From the NCBI GenBank assembly GCA_036733345.1, contig DAINAR010000081.1:1-9477 (forward strand): DNA of 9,477 nt, written 5' to 3'. Origin of the DNA: JAFGMQ01 sp036733345. GTDB taxonomy: Bacteria; Desulfobacterota; DSM-4660; Desulfatiglandales; Desulfatiglandaceae. Both the position numbers and the translations under genes were made by a program. Each line of letters begins with the position of its first letter. The first letter of the stretch is position 1. Shown one piece after another: positions 1 through 5,554 of this stretch. The notes beneath the pieces are model-generated. The model had not been told where the DNA came from. It saw only the letters and a program-made list of their open reading frames with translations, and did not search any database.

Positions 1-2
1 AA

Positions 3-236
3 TTGCATACTGCGGAATTAAAAAATATCAAAGTTTCTGCATATTCAGGATACAAAGCCAACGAGAGGCCAATTTTTTTTATTCTGGATGGACGCAAATA
101 TATTGTGACTGAAATTTTAGAACGGTGGTATGAAGAAGATGGTTATTATTTTAAGATAGTGGCCGATGATCAGTGCACATATAAACTTAAATGGAACAGC
201 ATACAGGATTTATGGTATATCATATTGGGAGTCTGA
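3..236 (+). CDS. small conserved-looking protein of unknown function, probably 5'-truncated by the window edge
   Basis: The frame is open from the window edge to a TGA at 234-236 and gives up to 77 residues. The first possible start is a TTG at position 3 and there is no ATG near it, so the true start may lie upstream of the window. The protein is soluble-looking, with no signal peptide or membrane segment. It has alternating beta-like stretches (YSGYKANERPIFFILDGRKY, then a GYYFKIVADDQCTYKL segment) and a Trp-rich end (RWYEEDGYYF, DLWYI). From memory this resembles short uncharacterised proteins common in sulfate-reducing Desulfobacterota, with a YxGYKAxERPxxFxxDG pattern; I assign no function. 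Its stop is only 6 bp from the stop of the convergent gene at 243-1304, and I see no clear terminator between them. Confidence 0.6.
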   Translation: MHTAELKNIKVSAYSGYKANERPIFFILDGRKYIVTEILERWYEEDGYYFKIVADDQCTYKLKWNSIQDLWYIILGV

Positions 237-242
237 AATATA

Positions 243-1304
243 TCACTCTGTTGTACTGTATGTCCAATTATAGCTTATAGGGCTTGCATCAAGGATATTC
301 ATTTTTGGGTGCAGGAGTTCCTCATTAAGCTTCAGCCAGTTGTATGCCGGTTTGAGTTTTCGAAGTTTGCCGTCTTCAGGTGGCTTGGAGTGAACAGTAT
401 GATCAAAAAACGCCTCCAGAACAGCAAAATATGTTTTTTCTCCCTGGTAGAGATAATTGGATTTGAAGGCATCAGAAGTCATATCCTCTCGTTCAGCTAT
501 TGCCTCGATTTGTTTTTCGGGCACCTGTATAAGAAATGATTTTGAGACCCCTCGTTCATAGTATTTATACATAATACGTGATTCTGAGCTGGAGACATAT
601 ACAGTCGATATTGAATCAAGTTTCCTTAAAAGCTGTGCAGCAATGAGACCTGCAGTACGTCTCCCCCCTGCACTATGATGGCATCCATAATATTCAAAGA
701 GTTTGTTTTGAATGATATGCGCCTCCTTGTCACCATTCTCATATAAATTGTTTTGAATATATCTAAGGCTTTTTGCCAAATCTTCTGCTGCATCAGCAAT
801 TGGCCAGTCGATTTTTACATGAAAATTAGTCAGCGAATATCTATTTTTCTTTTTGATTGCTGAGTCTTGTTGTATGAGTAATGCATAGTCAACGTTTAAT
901 AGATTTTCAATGAAGTCTAAGAAACCCGGGTCGTCAAAATACCTAATATTTTTATGGAAACGCTTAAATAAGGGAAAATTAGGCAAATACTCCAGATTCT
1001 TTTTTATCACGCTGTTTTCGGGGAAGAATCGGATATAGTTTCTTAATTCCGGGCTAACGGTATCTTCGCAGAATATTACAAAAAATGTATTAAATAATTC
1101 CGATTCTCTTTCTATTTTCTTTGATTTTGGTTTTACTTCTCGTTTATCAGGAAAAGCATATTCTATGCCGTTTTTTTGATAATTATAATAAGATTCTATG
1201 AGGGATATTTTCATTAAACGGCGTTCTAAGGCATCTCTAAGAATTTCGTAAAGCGATCGTCTTAGTTTCTTGTAGTAATTAAGTCGTTCTCTGAATTTCC
1301 ACAT
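243..1304 (-). CDS. unrecognised protein, about 353 residues
   Basis: This is a long open frame on the minus strand, ending with TGA at 243-245. I chose the ATG at 1304-1302 (N-terminus MWKFRERLNYY). A TTG two codons upstream at 1310-1308 is also possible, and neither has a clear Shine-Dalgarno sequence. The product has no signal peptide or membrane segment. Residues 1-35 are strongly basic and look helical. Residues 50-68 are a charged, Lys/Arg-rich stretch. Residues 70-145 are rich in Phe, Tyr and Asn. Around 208-220 there is a compact CHHSAGGRRTAGL motif that could be a nucleotide- or metal-binding turn, but I recognise no family. Residues 262-300 look helical and acidic. The gene is AT-rich and isolated, with the essential yceD-fab operon running divergently from it, which suggests an accessory gene, perhaps acquired. 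That it is coding rests on its length; its function is unknown. Confidence 0.6.
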   Translation of the reverse strand: MWKFRERLNYYKKLRRSLYEILRDALERRLMKISLIESYYNYQKNGIEYAFPDKREVKPKSKKIERESELFNTFFVIFCEDTVSPELRNYIRFFPENSVIKKNLEYLPNFPLFKRFHKNIRYFDDPGFLDFIENLLNVDYALLIQQDSAIKKKNRYSLTNFHVKIDWPIADAAEDLAKSLRYIQNNLYENGDKEAHIIQNKLFEYYGCHHSAGGRRTAGLIAAQLLRKLDSISTVYVSSSESRIMYKYYERGVSKSFLIQVPEKQIEAIAEREDMTSDAFKSNYLYQGEKTYFAVLEAFFDHTVHSKPPEDGKLRKLKPAYNWLKLNEELLHPKMNILDASPISYNWTYSTTE

Positions 1305-1380
1305 AGTCAAACTGCAATAATCATTTTAAAAGAGTAAAGTTATAGTGTCTGATAGCTTATAAAATGATAGTTTTATATGA

Positions 1381-1428
1381 ATAGAATTAATTTAAGATTG
1401 TAATAGATAGACTGTTAGTTAATTCTAT
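1381..1428. repeat. 10-bp perfect inverted repeat with 28-bp spacer
   Basis: ATAGAATTAA at 1381-1390 is matched exactly by its reverse complement TTAATTCTAT at 1419-1428. It lies about 80 bp upstream of the minus-strand gene. It could be a paired operator or a large-loop hairpin, but in such AT-rich DNA chance is also possible. Confidence 0.4.
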
Positions 1429-1490
1429 ATTTTAGAAAAAGATAATGGAAAATGCATATAACTGTCAATAAAAAATGAATATTTCCAATA

Positions 1491-1511
1491 TTTTGATTCG
1501 ATGAATCAGAA
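1491..1511. repeat. compact dyad around TGATTC-GAT-GAATCA
   Basis: Arms TTTTGATTC (1491-1499) and GAATCAGAA (1503-1511) pair over nine positions with one T-G wobble, and the core TGATTC-N3-GAATCA is perfect. Neither side has a proper U-tract, so it does not look like an intrinsic terminator. A short symmetrical site like this in a divergent intergenic region is compatible with a repressor operator. No matching regulator gene is in the window. Confidence 0.35.
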
Positions 1512-1653
1512 AAAATAGCTATAGTTAATGGCTATATAAAAGCATTAATGGGAAAGAATTCTATTATAATCCATATCCCGATCCCAGTGATATGAGAATC
1601 GCAGCATGAGTTTGTGGAAAGTCTTTAAATGAGTAAGAAAATAATTAATTTTC

Positions 1654-1681
1654 TTGACAAAAAGTAGGTGTTTTATATACT
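1654..1681 (+). promoter_or_regulatory. sigma70-type promoter of the yceD-rpmF-plsX-fab operon
   Basis: A perfect -35 hexamer TTGACA at 1654-1659 and a -10 TATACT (5 of 6 to consensus) at 1676-1681 are separated by 16 bp. The start of transcription would be near 1688, leaving a leader of roughly 57 nt before the yceD ATG at 1745. This is the only strong promoter-like sequence I see ahead of the + strand gene block, so it probably drives at least yceD through fabG. Confidence 0.7.
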
Positions 1682-1744
1682 TATCATTTTATTTTATCTT
1701 TAGGATAAACTTATTATATTGTTCTTTAATAAGGTTTCTGCACA

Positions 1745-2278
1745 ATGATAATTGATCTGCGAACCATTTTAGATAGTCCTCAAAACTATAAATTTACTCT
1801 TGAAGAAGGTTGGTGGGGCAATGAGAAAACAGATGTTCAGATACTGGGACTCGAAGGCCCTTTAAAGGTTCAAATAACTATTTCGAGGGTTGGAAGCAAG
1901 TATGTGGTCAATGGTCATTTATCAGGATGGGCTCGTCTTAGATGTGCAAGGTGCCTTGAGCCCTATGTGTATAATTTAAAGGCAGACTTTAGTCTGTATT
2001 TGATATCTCCTCCTTCGGATACTCCTGGTGAGATTGAACTTGGGGAAGGCGATATGTCTGTTGATTTTACTACAGGTGACGATGAAATCAACCTGTATGA
2101 TATTGTTAGAGAACAGGTTTATTTATCATTGCCCATTAAATTTCTTTGCCGCGAAGATTGTTCAGGATTGTGTCCTATCTGTGGTGCAGACTTAAATAAG
2201 ATTGTATGTGATTGCCAGCAAAAAACTGGTCATCCTGGTTTTTCTAAATTGAAAAACCTTATACTTAAAGGAGTATAA
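1745..2278 (+). CDS. yceD: YceD/DUF177 family protein, putative metal-binding, 23S rRNA-associated
   Basis: The product has 177 residues, the usual size for YceD (DUF177). In bacteria this family is characteristically encoded just before rpmF and has been linked to accumulation of 23S rRNA and large-subunit assembly. Diagnostic features are the central RCARC motif (Cys67, Cys70) followed by an acidic loop, then a C-terminal cysteine cluster (Cys135, 139, 143, 146, 155, 157; CREDCSGLCPICG), which looks like a zinc ribbon. The E. coli protein lacks this full set, but it is common in other phyla. The ATG at 1745 has only a weak AAGG at 1731-1734 as ribosome binding site; the reading frame and family length support it. 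The gene is first in the operon and ends 9 bp before rpmF. The cysteine-rich tail supports a structural metal role, though that is inferred. Confidence 0.92.
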   Translation: MIIDLRTILDSPQNYKFTLEEGWWGNEKTDVQILGLEGPLKVQITISRVGSKYVVNGHLSGWARLRCARCLEPYVYNLKADFSLYLISPPSDTPGEIELGEGDMSVDFTTGDDEINLYDIVREQVYLSLPIKFLCREDCSGLCPICGADLNKIVCDCQQKTGHPGFSKLKNLILKGV

Positions 2279-2287
2279 ATATTACTT

Positions 2288-2470
2288 ATGGCAGTACCAA
2301 AAAAGAAAACATCAAAATCGAAACGCGATATGCGCAGGTCTCATGATAGGGTCAAAATGCCCAATGTGTCTATCTGCCCAAAGTGTAATGAACCAGTATT
2401 ACCTCATCATGTATGCCAAGAATGCGGGACGTATAAAGGCCGGAGCATAATTAAGACCAAAGAGAGCTAA
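2288..2470 (+). CDS. rpmF: 50S ribosomal protein L32, zinc-binding form
   Basis: This 60-residue protein matches bacterial L32 in size and layout: the N-terminus MAVPKKKTSKSKRDMRRSH, then a zinc ribbon, then the GTYKGR segment. L32 is a late-assembling component of the large ribosomal subunit. The ribbon has four cysteines (Cys30 and Cys33 in CPKC, Cys43 and Cys46 in CQEC), so this is the zinc-binding version rather than the cysteine-free paralogue that some bacteria induce under zinc limitation. AAAGGAG at 2267-2273, inside the end of yceD, serves as a ribosome binding site. The gene ends one base before plsX, so the two are almost certainly translated from one message, as in many bacteria. 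Confidence 0.98.
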   Translation: MAVPKKKTSKSKRDMRRSHDRVKMPNVSICPKCNEPVLPHHVCQECGTYKGRSIIKTKES

Positions 2471-2471
2471 T

Positions 2472-3488
2472 ATGAACATAGCTGTGGACGCCATGGGTGG
2501 TGATCACGCCCCAGCGGTTGTTGTTCAGGGTGCGTTGCAGGCTGTTATTGAGCTGGGTATTGATATTACTCTTGTTGGAGATAATAAAATTCTTTCAAAA
2601 GAAATTGACTCCAAAGTGTCCTCAGGTCATATTACTCTCCATCACTGCAAAGAAGCAGTTCAAATGGGTGAGCCTCCGCTAAAGGCTATACGTCAAAAAA
2701 CAGATTCGTCTATAAGAGTAGCCTTTGAACTTGCAAAGAAAGGGACTGTAGATGCTGTTGTGAGTGCAGGCAATTCGGGAGCAACTTTAGCTGCTGGCAT
2801 TATGACGTTAGGCCGGATTTCAGGAGTAGAAAGACCTGCAATTGCAAGTCTTCTTCCAGGGGAAAATGGTCCTGTTGTTTTAATAGATGTCGGAGCTAAT
2901 GTAAATTGCCGTCCGGCTCATCTCTTTCAATTTGGAGTAATGGCCAATGCCTTTGCATCTTCATGTTTAGGTATAGAAAATCCTAAGATTGGGTTATTGA
3001 GTGTTGGCGAGGAAGAATGCAAGGGCAATGAACAAGTGAGGCTGGCGTATGAATTGTTTGAGAAAAGCAAATTGAATTTTTTCGGAAATGTTGAGGGTCG
3101 TGATATCTTTTCCGGTGATGTGGAGATTATTGTATGCGATGGCTTTGTCGGTAATGTAGCGTTAAAGCTCAGTGAAGGAATGGTAAAGATTATGACAAAA
3201 CTGTTGACAATGGAACTTATGAAATCAGTTTTGGGCAGGACACTGCTTCTTCTTGGCCGCGGCCCTTTTGAAAGATTTAGAAAGAAATTTGATTATGAGG
3301 AATATGGAGGGGCTCCTCTGCTTGGAATAAATGGTGTCGGTATCGTATGCCATGGAGGTTCCTCGGCCAGGGCTATCAAAAATGCCATTAAACTGGCAGC
3401 TGTTTACGTGGAAAATAGAGTCCTTGAAAAGATGGTTGTATCCTTAAATACTGTATCTGGCTCTATGAGCCATGCTGATACTGCATAG
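2472..3488 (+). CDS. plsX: phosphate acyltransferase PlsX
   Basis: PlsX converts acyl-ACP and phosphate to acyl-phosphate, the donor used by PlsY for the first acylation of glycerol-3-phosphate. It is a peripheral membrane enzyme at the cytoplasmic face. The 338 residues are of normal length, and the family hallmarks appear in order: DAMGGDHAP (6-14), SAGNSGA (98-104), DVGANV (139-144), GLLSVGEEECKG (174-185), NFFGNVEGRDI (202-212), CDGFVGNVALK (222-232) and EYGGAPLLGI (277-286). The ATG follows the rpmF stop by one base, so translational coupling is likely. The gene ends 15 bp before the first fabG. A fabH often follows plsX in other bacteria; here fabG follows directly. Confidence 0.98.
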   Translation: MNIAVDAMGGDHAPAVVVQGALQAVIELGIDITLVGDNKILSKEIDSKVSSGHITLHHCKEAVQMGEPPLKAIRQKTDSSIRVAFELAKKGTVDAVVSAGNSGATLAAGIMTLGRISGVERPAIASLLPGENGPVVLIDVGANVNCRPAHLFQFGVMANAFASSCLGIENPKIGLLSVGEEECKGNEQVRLAYELFEKSKLNFFGNVEGRDIFSGDVEIIVCDGFVGNVALKLSEGMVKIMTKLLTMELMKSVLGRTLLLLGRGPFERFRKKFDYEEYGGAPLLGINGVGIVCHGGSSARAIKNAIKLAAVYVENRVLEKMVVSLNTVSGSMSHADTA

Positions 3489-3503
3489 CTGGAGATAAGG
3501 ATT

Positions 3504-4253
3504 ATGTCCGGGCCTGTTTCGAGGGTTGTAGTGATTACGGGAGGCTCCAGGGGAATAGGTCGTTCAATTGCCTTGAAGTTTTCAGAAGAGAATCCGAAGA
3601 TCATAATTATACATCTTGATCCGGATGGGGTGGATTCGGAAAATACACTGCATGAATTGTCATTGAGGGGAATAGAAGCGGTCAGTCACAGAATTGATGT
3701 ATCATCTTTTGAGGCTATGGATACATTATTCGGCGATATTATTTCAAGGTTCAAAAAGATTGATGTCCTTATCAATAACGCCGGTATTACAAGGGACAAG
3801 CTATTTATTCGCATGAGCGAAGAGGACTGGGACAGGGTTCTCAGGGTTAACCTTCAGGGGGTGTTTAATTGTACCAGGGCGGCAGTCAGATCGATGATCA
3901 GACAGAAGAAAGGCCATATAGTAAATATATCTTCAGTTGTTGGCCAGATAGGAAATATCGGTCAGGCGAATTATTGTGCTTCAAAGGCTGGCATCATGGG
4001 TTTTACCAAGAGCATTGCCAGAGAGGTAGCAGGCAGAGGTATTAATGTTAATGCTGTAGCACCTGGTTTTATTGATACAGGGATGACTGCTGTGCTTCCT
4101 GAAAGGGTAAAGCATATATTTTTGCAGCAGATACCATTAGGTAAGTTTGGCAGGCCGGAAGACATTGCGGAGACAGTTTACTGGCTTTGTTCCGATGCAG
4201 CAGCTTATATTACCGGACAGGTAATTCATGTGAACGGCGGTCTATATATGTAA
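3504..4253 (+). CDS. fabG: 3-oxoacyl-ACP reductase FabG, copy 1
   Basis: FabG reduces 3-oxoacyl-ACP to 3-hydroxyacyl-ACP with NADPH, the first reduction of each fatty acid elongation cycle, as a cytosolic tetramer. The 249-residue product is a classical short-chain dehydrogenase of typical FabG length. It has a canonical TGGSRGIG cofactor loop (12-19), Asp65 in IDVSS, NNAG (91-94), and the catalytic set Asn116, Ser144, Tyr157 and Lys161 (YCASK). It also has the FabG-type segment AREVAGRGINVNAVAPGFI (172-190), close to the usual form. Ribosome binding: GGAG at 3491-3494 and AAGG at 3497-3500, ahead of ATG 3504. Its neighbours plsX, acpP and fabF make the fatty acid role secure. A second fabG lies 135 bp downstream, and the two share a block of perfect nucleotide identity. 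With its intact cofactor motif, this copy is the likelier main FabG. Confidence 0.95.
   Translation: MSGPVSRVVVITGGSRGIGRSIALKFSEENPKIIIIHLDPDGVDSENTLHELSLRGIEAVSHRIDVSSFEAMDTLFGDIISRFKKIDVLINNAGITRDKLFIRMSEEDWDRVLRVNLQGVFNCTRAAVRSMIRQKKGHIVNISSVVGQIGNIGQANYCASKAGIMGFTKSIAREVAGRGINVNAVAPGFIDTGMTAVLPERVKHIFLQQIPLGKFGRPEDIAETVYWLCSDAAAYITGQVIHVNGGLYM
3732..3887 (+). repeat. 156-bp perfect direct repeat inside fabG copy 1
   Basis: These bases are identical to 4617-4772 in fabG copy 2, including every synonymous position, and code for residues 77-128. The 40 bp just upstream (3692-3731) differ from the other copy at 11 positions, and the sequence just downstream differs at about a fifth of sites. 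Shorter perfect blocks occur at 3652-3691 (40 bp) and 4038-4087 (50 bp). All pair at a constant offset of 885 bp. The pattern suggests gene conversion between tandem copies. Confidence 0.95.
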
Positions 4254-4388
4254 AGTATACGAGCTGTATTGGGATGGCATGGATGAAATCATCTGCCAGG
4301 AAGATCAGAAGTTATAAGTTTATTATTATACCTCAATTTATTATCGCTAAAACAGCGTGTTGAAAATTGTGTGGAGAGGAAGTAAATA
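4254..4388 (+). other. 135-bp spacer between the two fabG genes
   Basis: The spacer holds no open frame of note and no clear promoter or terminator. It shows no evident similarity to the DNA upstream of fabG copy 1 or downstream of copy 2, so the duplicated unit as seen now is just the coding region. Its right end carries the ribosome binding site of copy 2. Confidence 0.6.
4373..4380 (+). promoter_or_regulatory. ribosome binding site of fabG copy 2
   Basis: GGAGAGGA at 4373-4380 lies 8 bases before ATG 4389. It is a good Shine-Dalgarno sequence and indicates that copy 2 is translated independently, despite the 135-bp gap after copy 1. Confidence 0.75.
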
Positions 4389-5138
4389 ATGAGTGATTAT
4401 GATTCAAGGGTTGTGGTTATTACAGGCGGGTCGAAAGATATTGGCCGTTCCATTGCCTTGAAGTTCTCAGAAGAAAATCCTCGAATTATAATCATGCATT
4501 TTGATCCAGATGATATGGATTCGGAAGATACACTAAATGAATTGTCATTGAGGGGAATAGAAGCGGTCAGTCACAGGATTGACGTATCGTCTTTCGAGTC
4601 TGTTAAGGCATTATTTGGCGATATTATTTCAAGGTTCAAAAAGATTGATGTCCTTATCAATAACGCCGGTATTACAAGGGACAAGCTATTTATTCGCATG
4701 AGCGAAGAGGACTGGGACAGGGTTCTCAGGGTTAACCTTCAGGGGGTGTTTAATTGTACCAGGGCGGCAGTCGGATCGATGATCAGGCAAAAGAAAGGAC
4801 ATGTCGTGAATATAGCCTCAGTTGTTGGTTTGATTGGCAATGCCGGTCAGGCGAATTATTGTGCCTCCAAGGCTGGTATTATGGGTTTTACAAAGAGCAT
4901 TGCAAGAGAGGTGGCAGGCAGGGGTATTAATGTTAATGCTGTAGCACCTGGTTTTATTGATACAGGGATGACCGCTGGGCTTCCTGAAAAGGTGCGGGAA
5001 GCATTCCTGCAACAGATACCTTTAGGTAAGTTAGGCAGGCCGGAAGATGTTGCAGAGGCGGTTTACTGGCTCTGTTCAGATGCGTCAGCTTATATTACGG
5101 GACAGATTATTAATGTGAATGGCGGCTTATATATGTAA
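4389..5138 (+). CDS. FabG-like 3-oxoacyl-ACP reductase, copy 2, altered cofactor loop
   Basis: This 249-residue short-chain dehydrogenase is a tandem paralogue of the gene at 3504-4253: about 32 residues differ (about 87% identity) with no insertion or deletion. The catalytic residues Asn116, Ser144, Tyr157 and Lys161 and the NNAG motif (91-94) are intact. The cofactor loop reads TGGSKDIG instead of TGGSRGIG: Arg16 is Lys and Gly17, the middle glycine of TGxxxGxG, is Asp. That glycine is nearly invariant in the family and sits at the dinucleotide pyrophosphate, so weaker NADPH binding, altered cofactor choice or loss of activity is possible. The rest of the frame is undamaged and has a good ribosome binding site, which argues against a dead pseudogene. 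Other differences cluster at the N-terminus, residues 36-50, 71-74 and the substrate-lid region 197-206. It may be a specialised or reduced-activity FabG; I cannot tell which. Confidence 0.88.
   Translation: MSDYDSRVVVITGGSKDIGRSIALKFSEENPRIIIMHFDPDDMDSEDTLNELSLRGIEAVSHRIDVSSFESVKALFGDIISRFKKIDVLINNAGITRDKLFIRMSEEDWDRVLRVNLQGVFNCTRAAVGSMIRQKKGHVVNIASVVGLIGNAGQANYCASKAGIMGFTKSIAREVAGRGINVNAVAPGFIDTGMTAGLPEKVREAFLQQIPLGKLGRPEDVAEAVYWLCSDASAYITGQIINVNGGLYM
4617..4772 (+). repeat. 156-bp perfect direct repeat inside fabG copy 2
   Basis: This is the partner of 3732-3887, identical at all 156 positions while the surrounding coding sequence has diverged. The companion perfect blocks in this copy are 4537-4576 and 4923-4972. 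Confidence 0.95.
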
Positions 5139-5178
5139 GCAGATTTATTTAGATTTGTTGTATTTAAATATTTTTAAG

Positions 5179-5218
5179 TTGAGTTTTTGTGCAACTGAAA
5201 TAAAAAACAAAAACTTAA
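5179..5218 (+). other. AT-rich hairpin ahead of acpP
   Basis: In the 124-bp gap between fabG copy 2 and acpP, AGTTTTTGT (5182-5190) pairs perfectly with ACAAAAACT (5207-5215) across a 16-nt loop, and the stem can extend by three more pairs including one wobble. It has little GC and no clear U-tract after it, so it is a poor intrinsic terminator. It may be a weak RNA structure affecting acpP expression or mRNA stability, or it may be chance. Confidence 0.3.
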
Positions 5219-5262
5219 TAAGTTCAAGATGCTGGACAAACTAATTTTGGAGGTAAAGTTGC

Positions 5263-5502
5263 ATGGCAAGTGTTGAAGAGAAAATCATAAAGATTATTTG
5301 CGAACAACTGGATGTTGCTGAAGCAGATGTGGTTCTTGAGGCTTCTTTTGTTGATGATTTAGGTGCAGATTCACTTGATCAGGTTGAGCTGATAATGGCG
5401 ATGGAAGAAGAGTTTGATATTTCTATCCCTGATGAAGATGCTGAGAAAATAGTCACCGTACAAAATGCGGTTGATTATATCAAAAATGCCAAGGGGGATT
5501 GA
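5263..5502 (+). CDS. acpP: acyl carrier protein AcpP
   Basis: This 79-residue acidic protein carries growing acyl chains on a 4'-phosphopantetheine arm for fatty acid and lipid synthesis. The attachment site is Ser37 in GADSLDQVEL, and the following helix (VELIMAMEEEFDISIPDEDAEKI) is the standard acidic docking surface for FabG, FabF and PlsX. The length equals that of typical AcpP. The ATG at 5263 is preceded by a strong TTGGAGGT at 5247-5254, fitting the high expression expected of ACP. It lies between fabG copy 2 and fabF, the classical arrangement. The 124-bp gap ahead might contain its own promoter, but I found no convincing hexamer pair. Confidence 0.98.
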   Translation: MASVEEKIIKIICEQLDVAEADVVLEASFVDDLGADSLDQVELIMAMEEEFDISIPDEDAEKIVTVQNAVDYIKNAKGD

Positions 5503-5554
5503 TTCGGCTTACCTTAAATAGAAATCAATTCTGAACAAGAAAAGGAGCATCTAC

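Larger units (their letters stand above)
1311..1744. other. AT-rich intergenic region between divergent genes
   Basis: This 430-bp stretch separates the minus-strand unknown gene from the yceD operon. It contains a 10-bp inverted repeat (1381-1390 with 1419-1428), a compact dyad (1491-1511), a chain of four very short ATGA-overlapping frames (1548-1667) and, at its right end, the operon promoter. I find no tRNA, no recognisable riboswitch and no credible protein-coding gene. A promoter for the minus-strand gene must presumably lie here, but I could not pick out a convincing one. Confidence 0.7.

Noticed and set aside
309..539. 76-codon open frame on the + strand
   Set aside because: It lies wholly antisense within the longer minus-strand gene, has no ribosome binding site, and its product is not protein-like.
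1491..1511. Dyad considered as a rho-independent terminator
   Set aside because: The stem is short and AT-rich and neither strand shows a following U-tract.
1529..1609. Protein-like peptide EFYYNPYPDPSDMRIAA in one frame
   Set aside because: The open stretch is only about 26 codons and has no good start or extension. It could be a gene remnant, but nothing supports a family.
3404..3604. Minus-strand frame across the plsX-fabG junction
   Set aside because: It is a shadow of two well-supported genes on the other strand.
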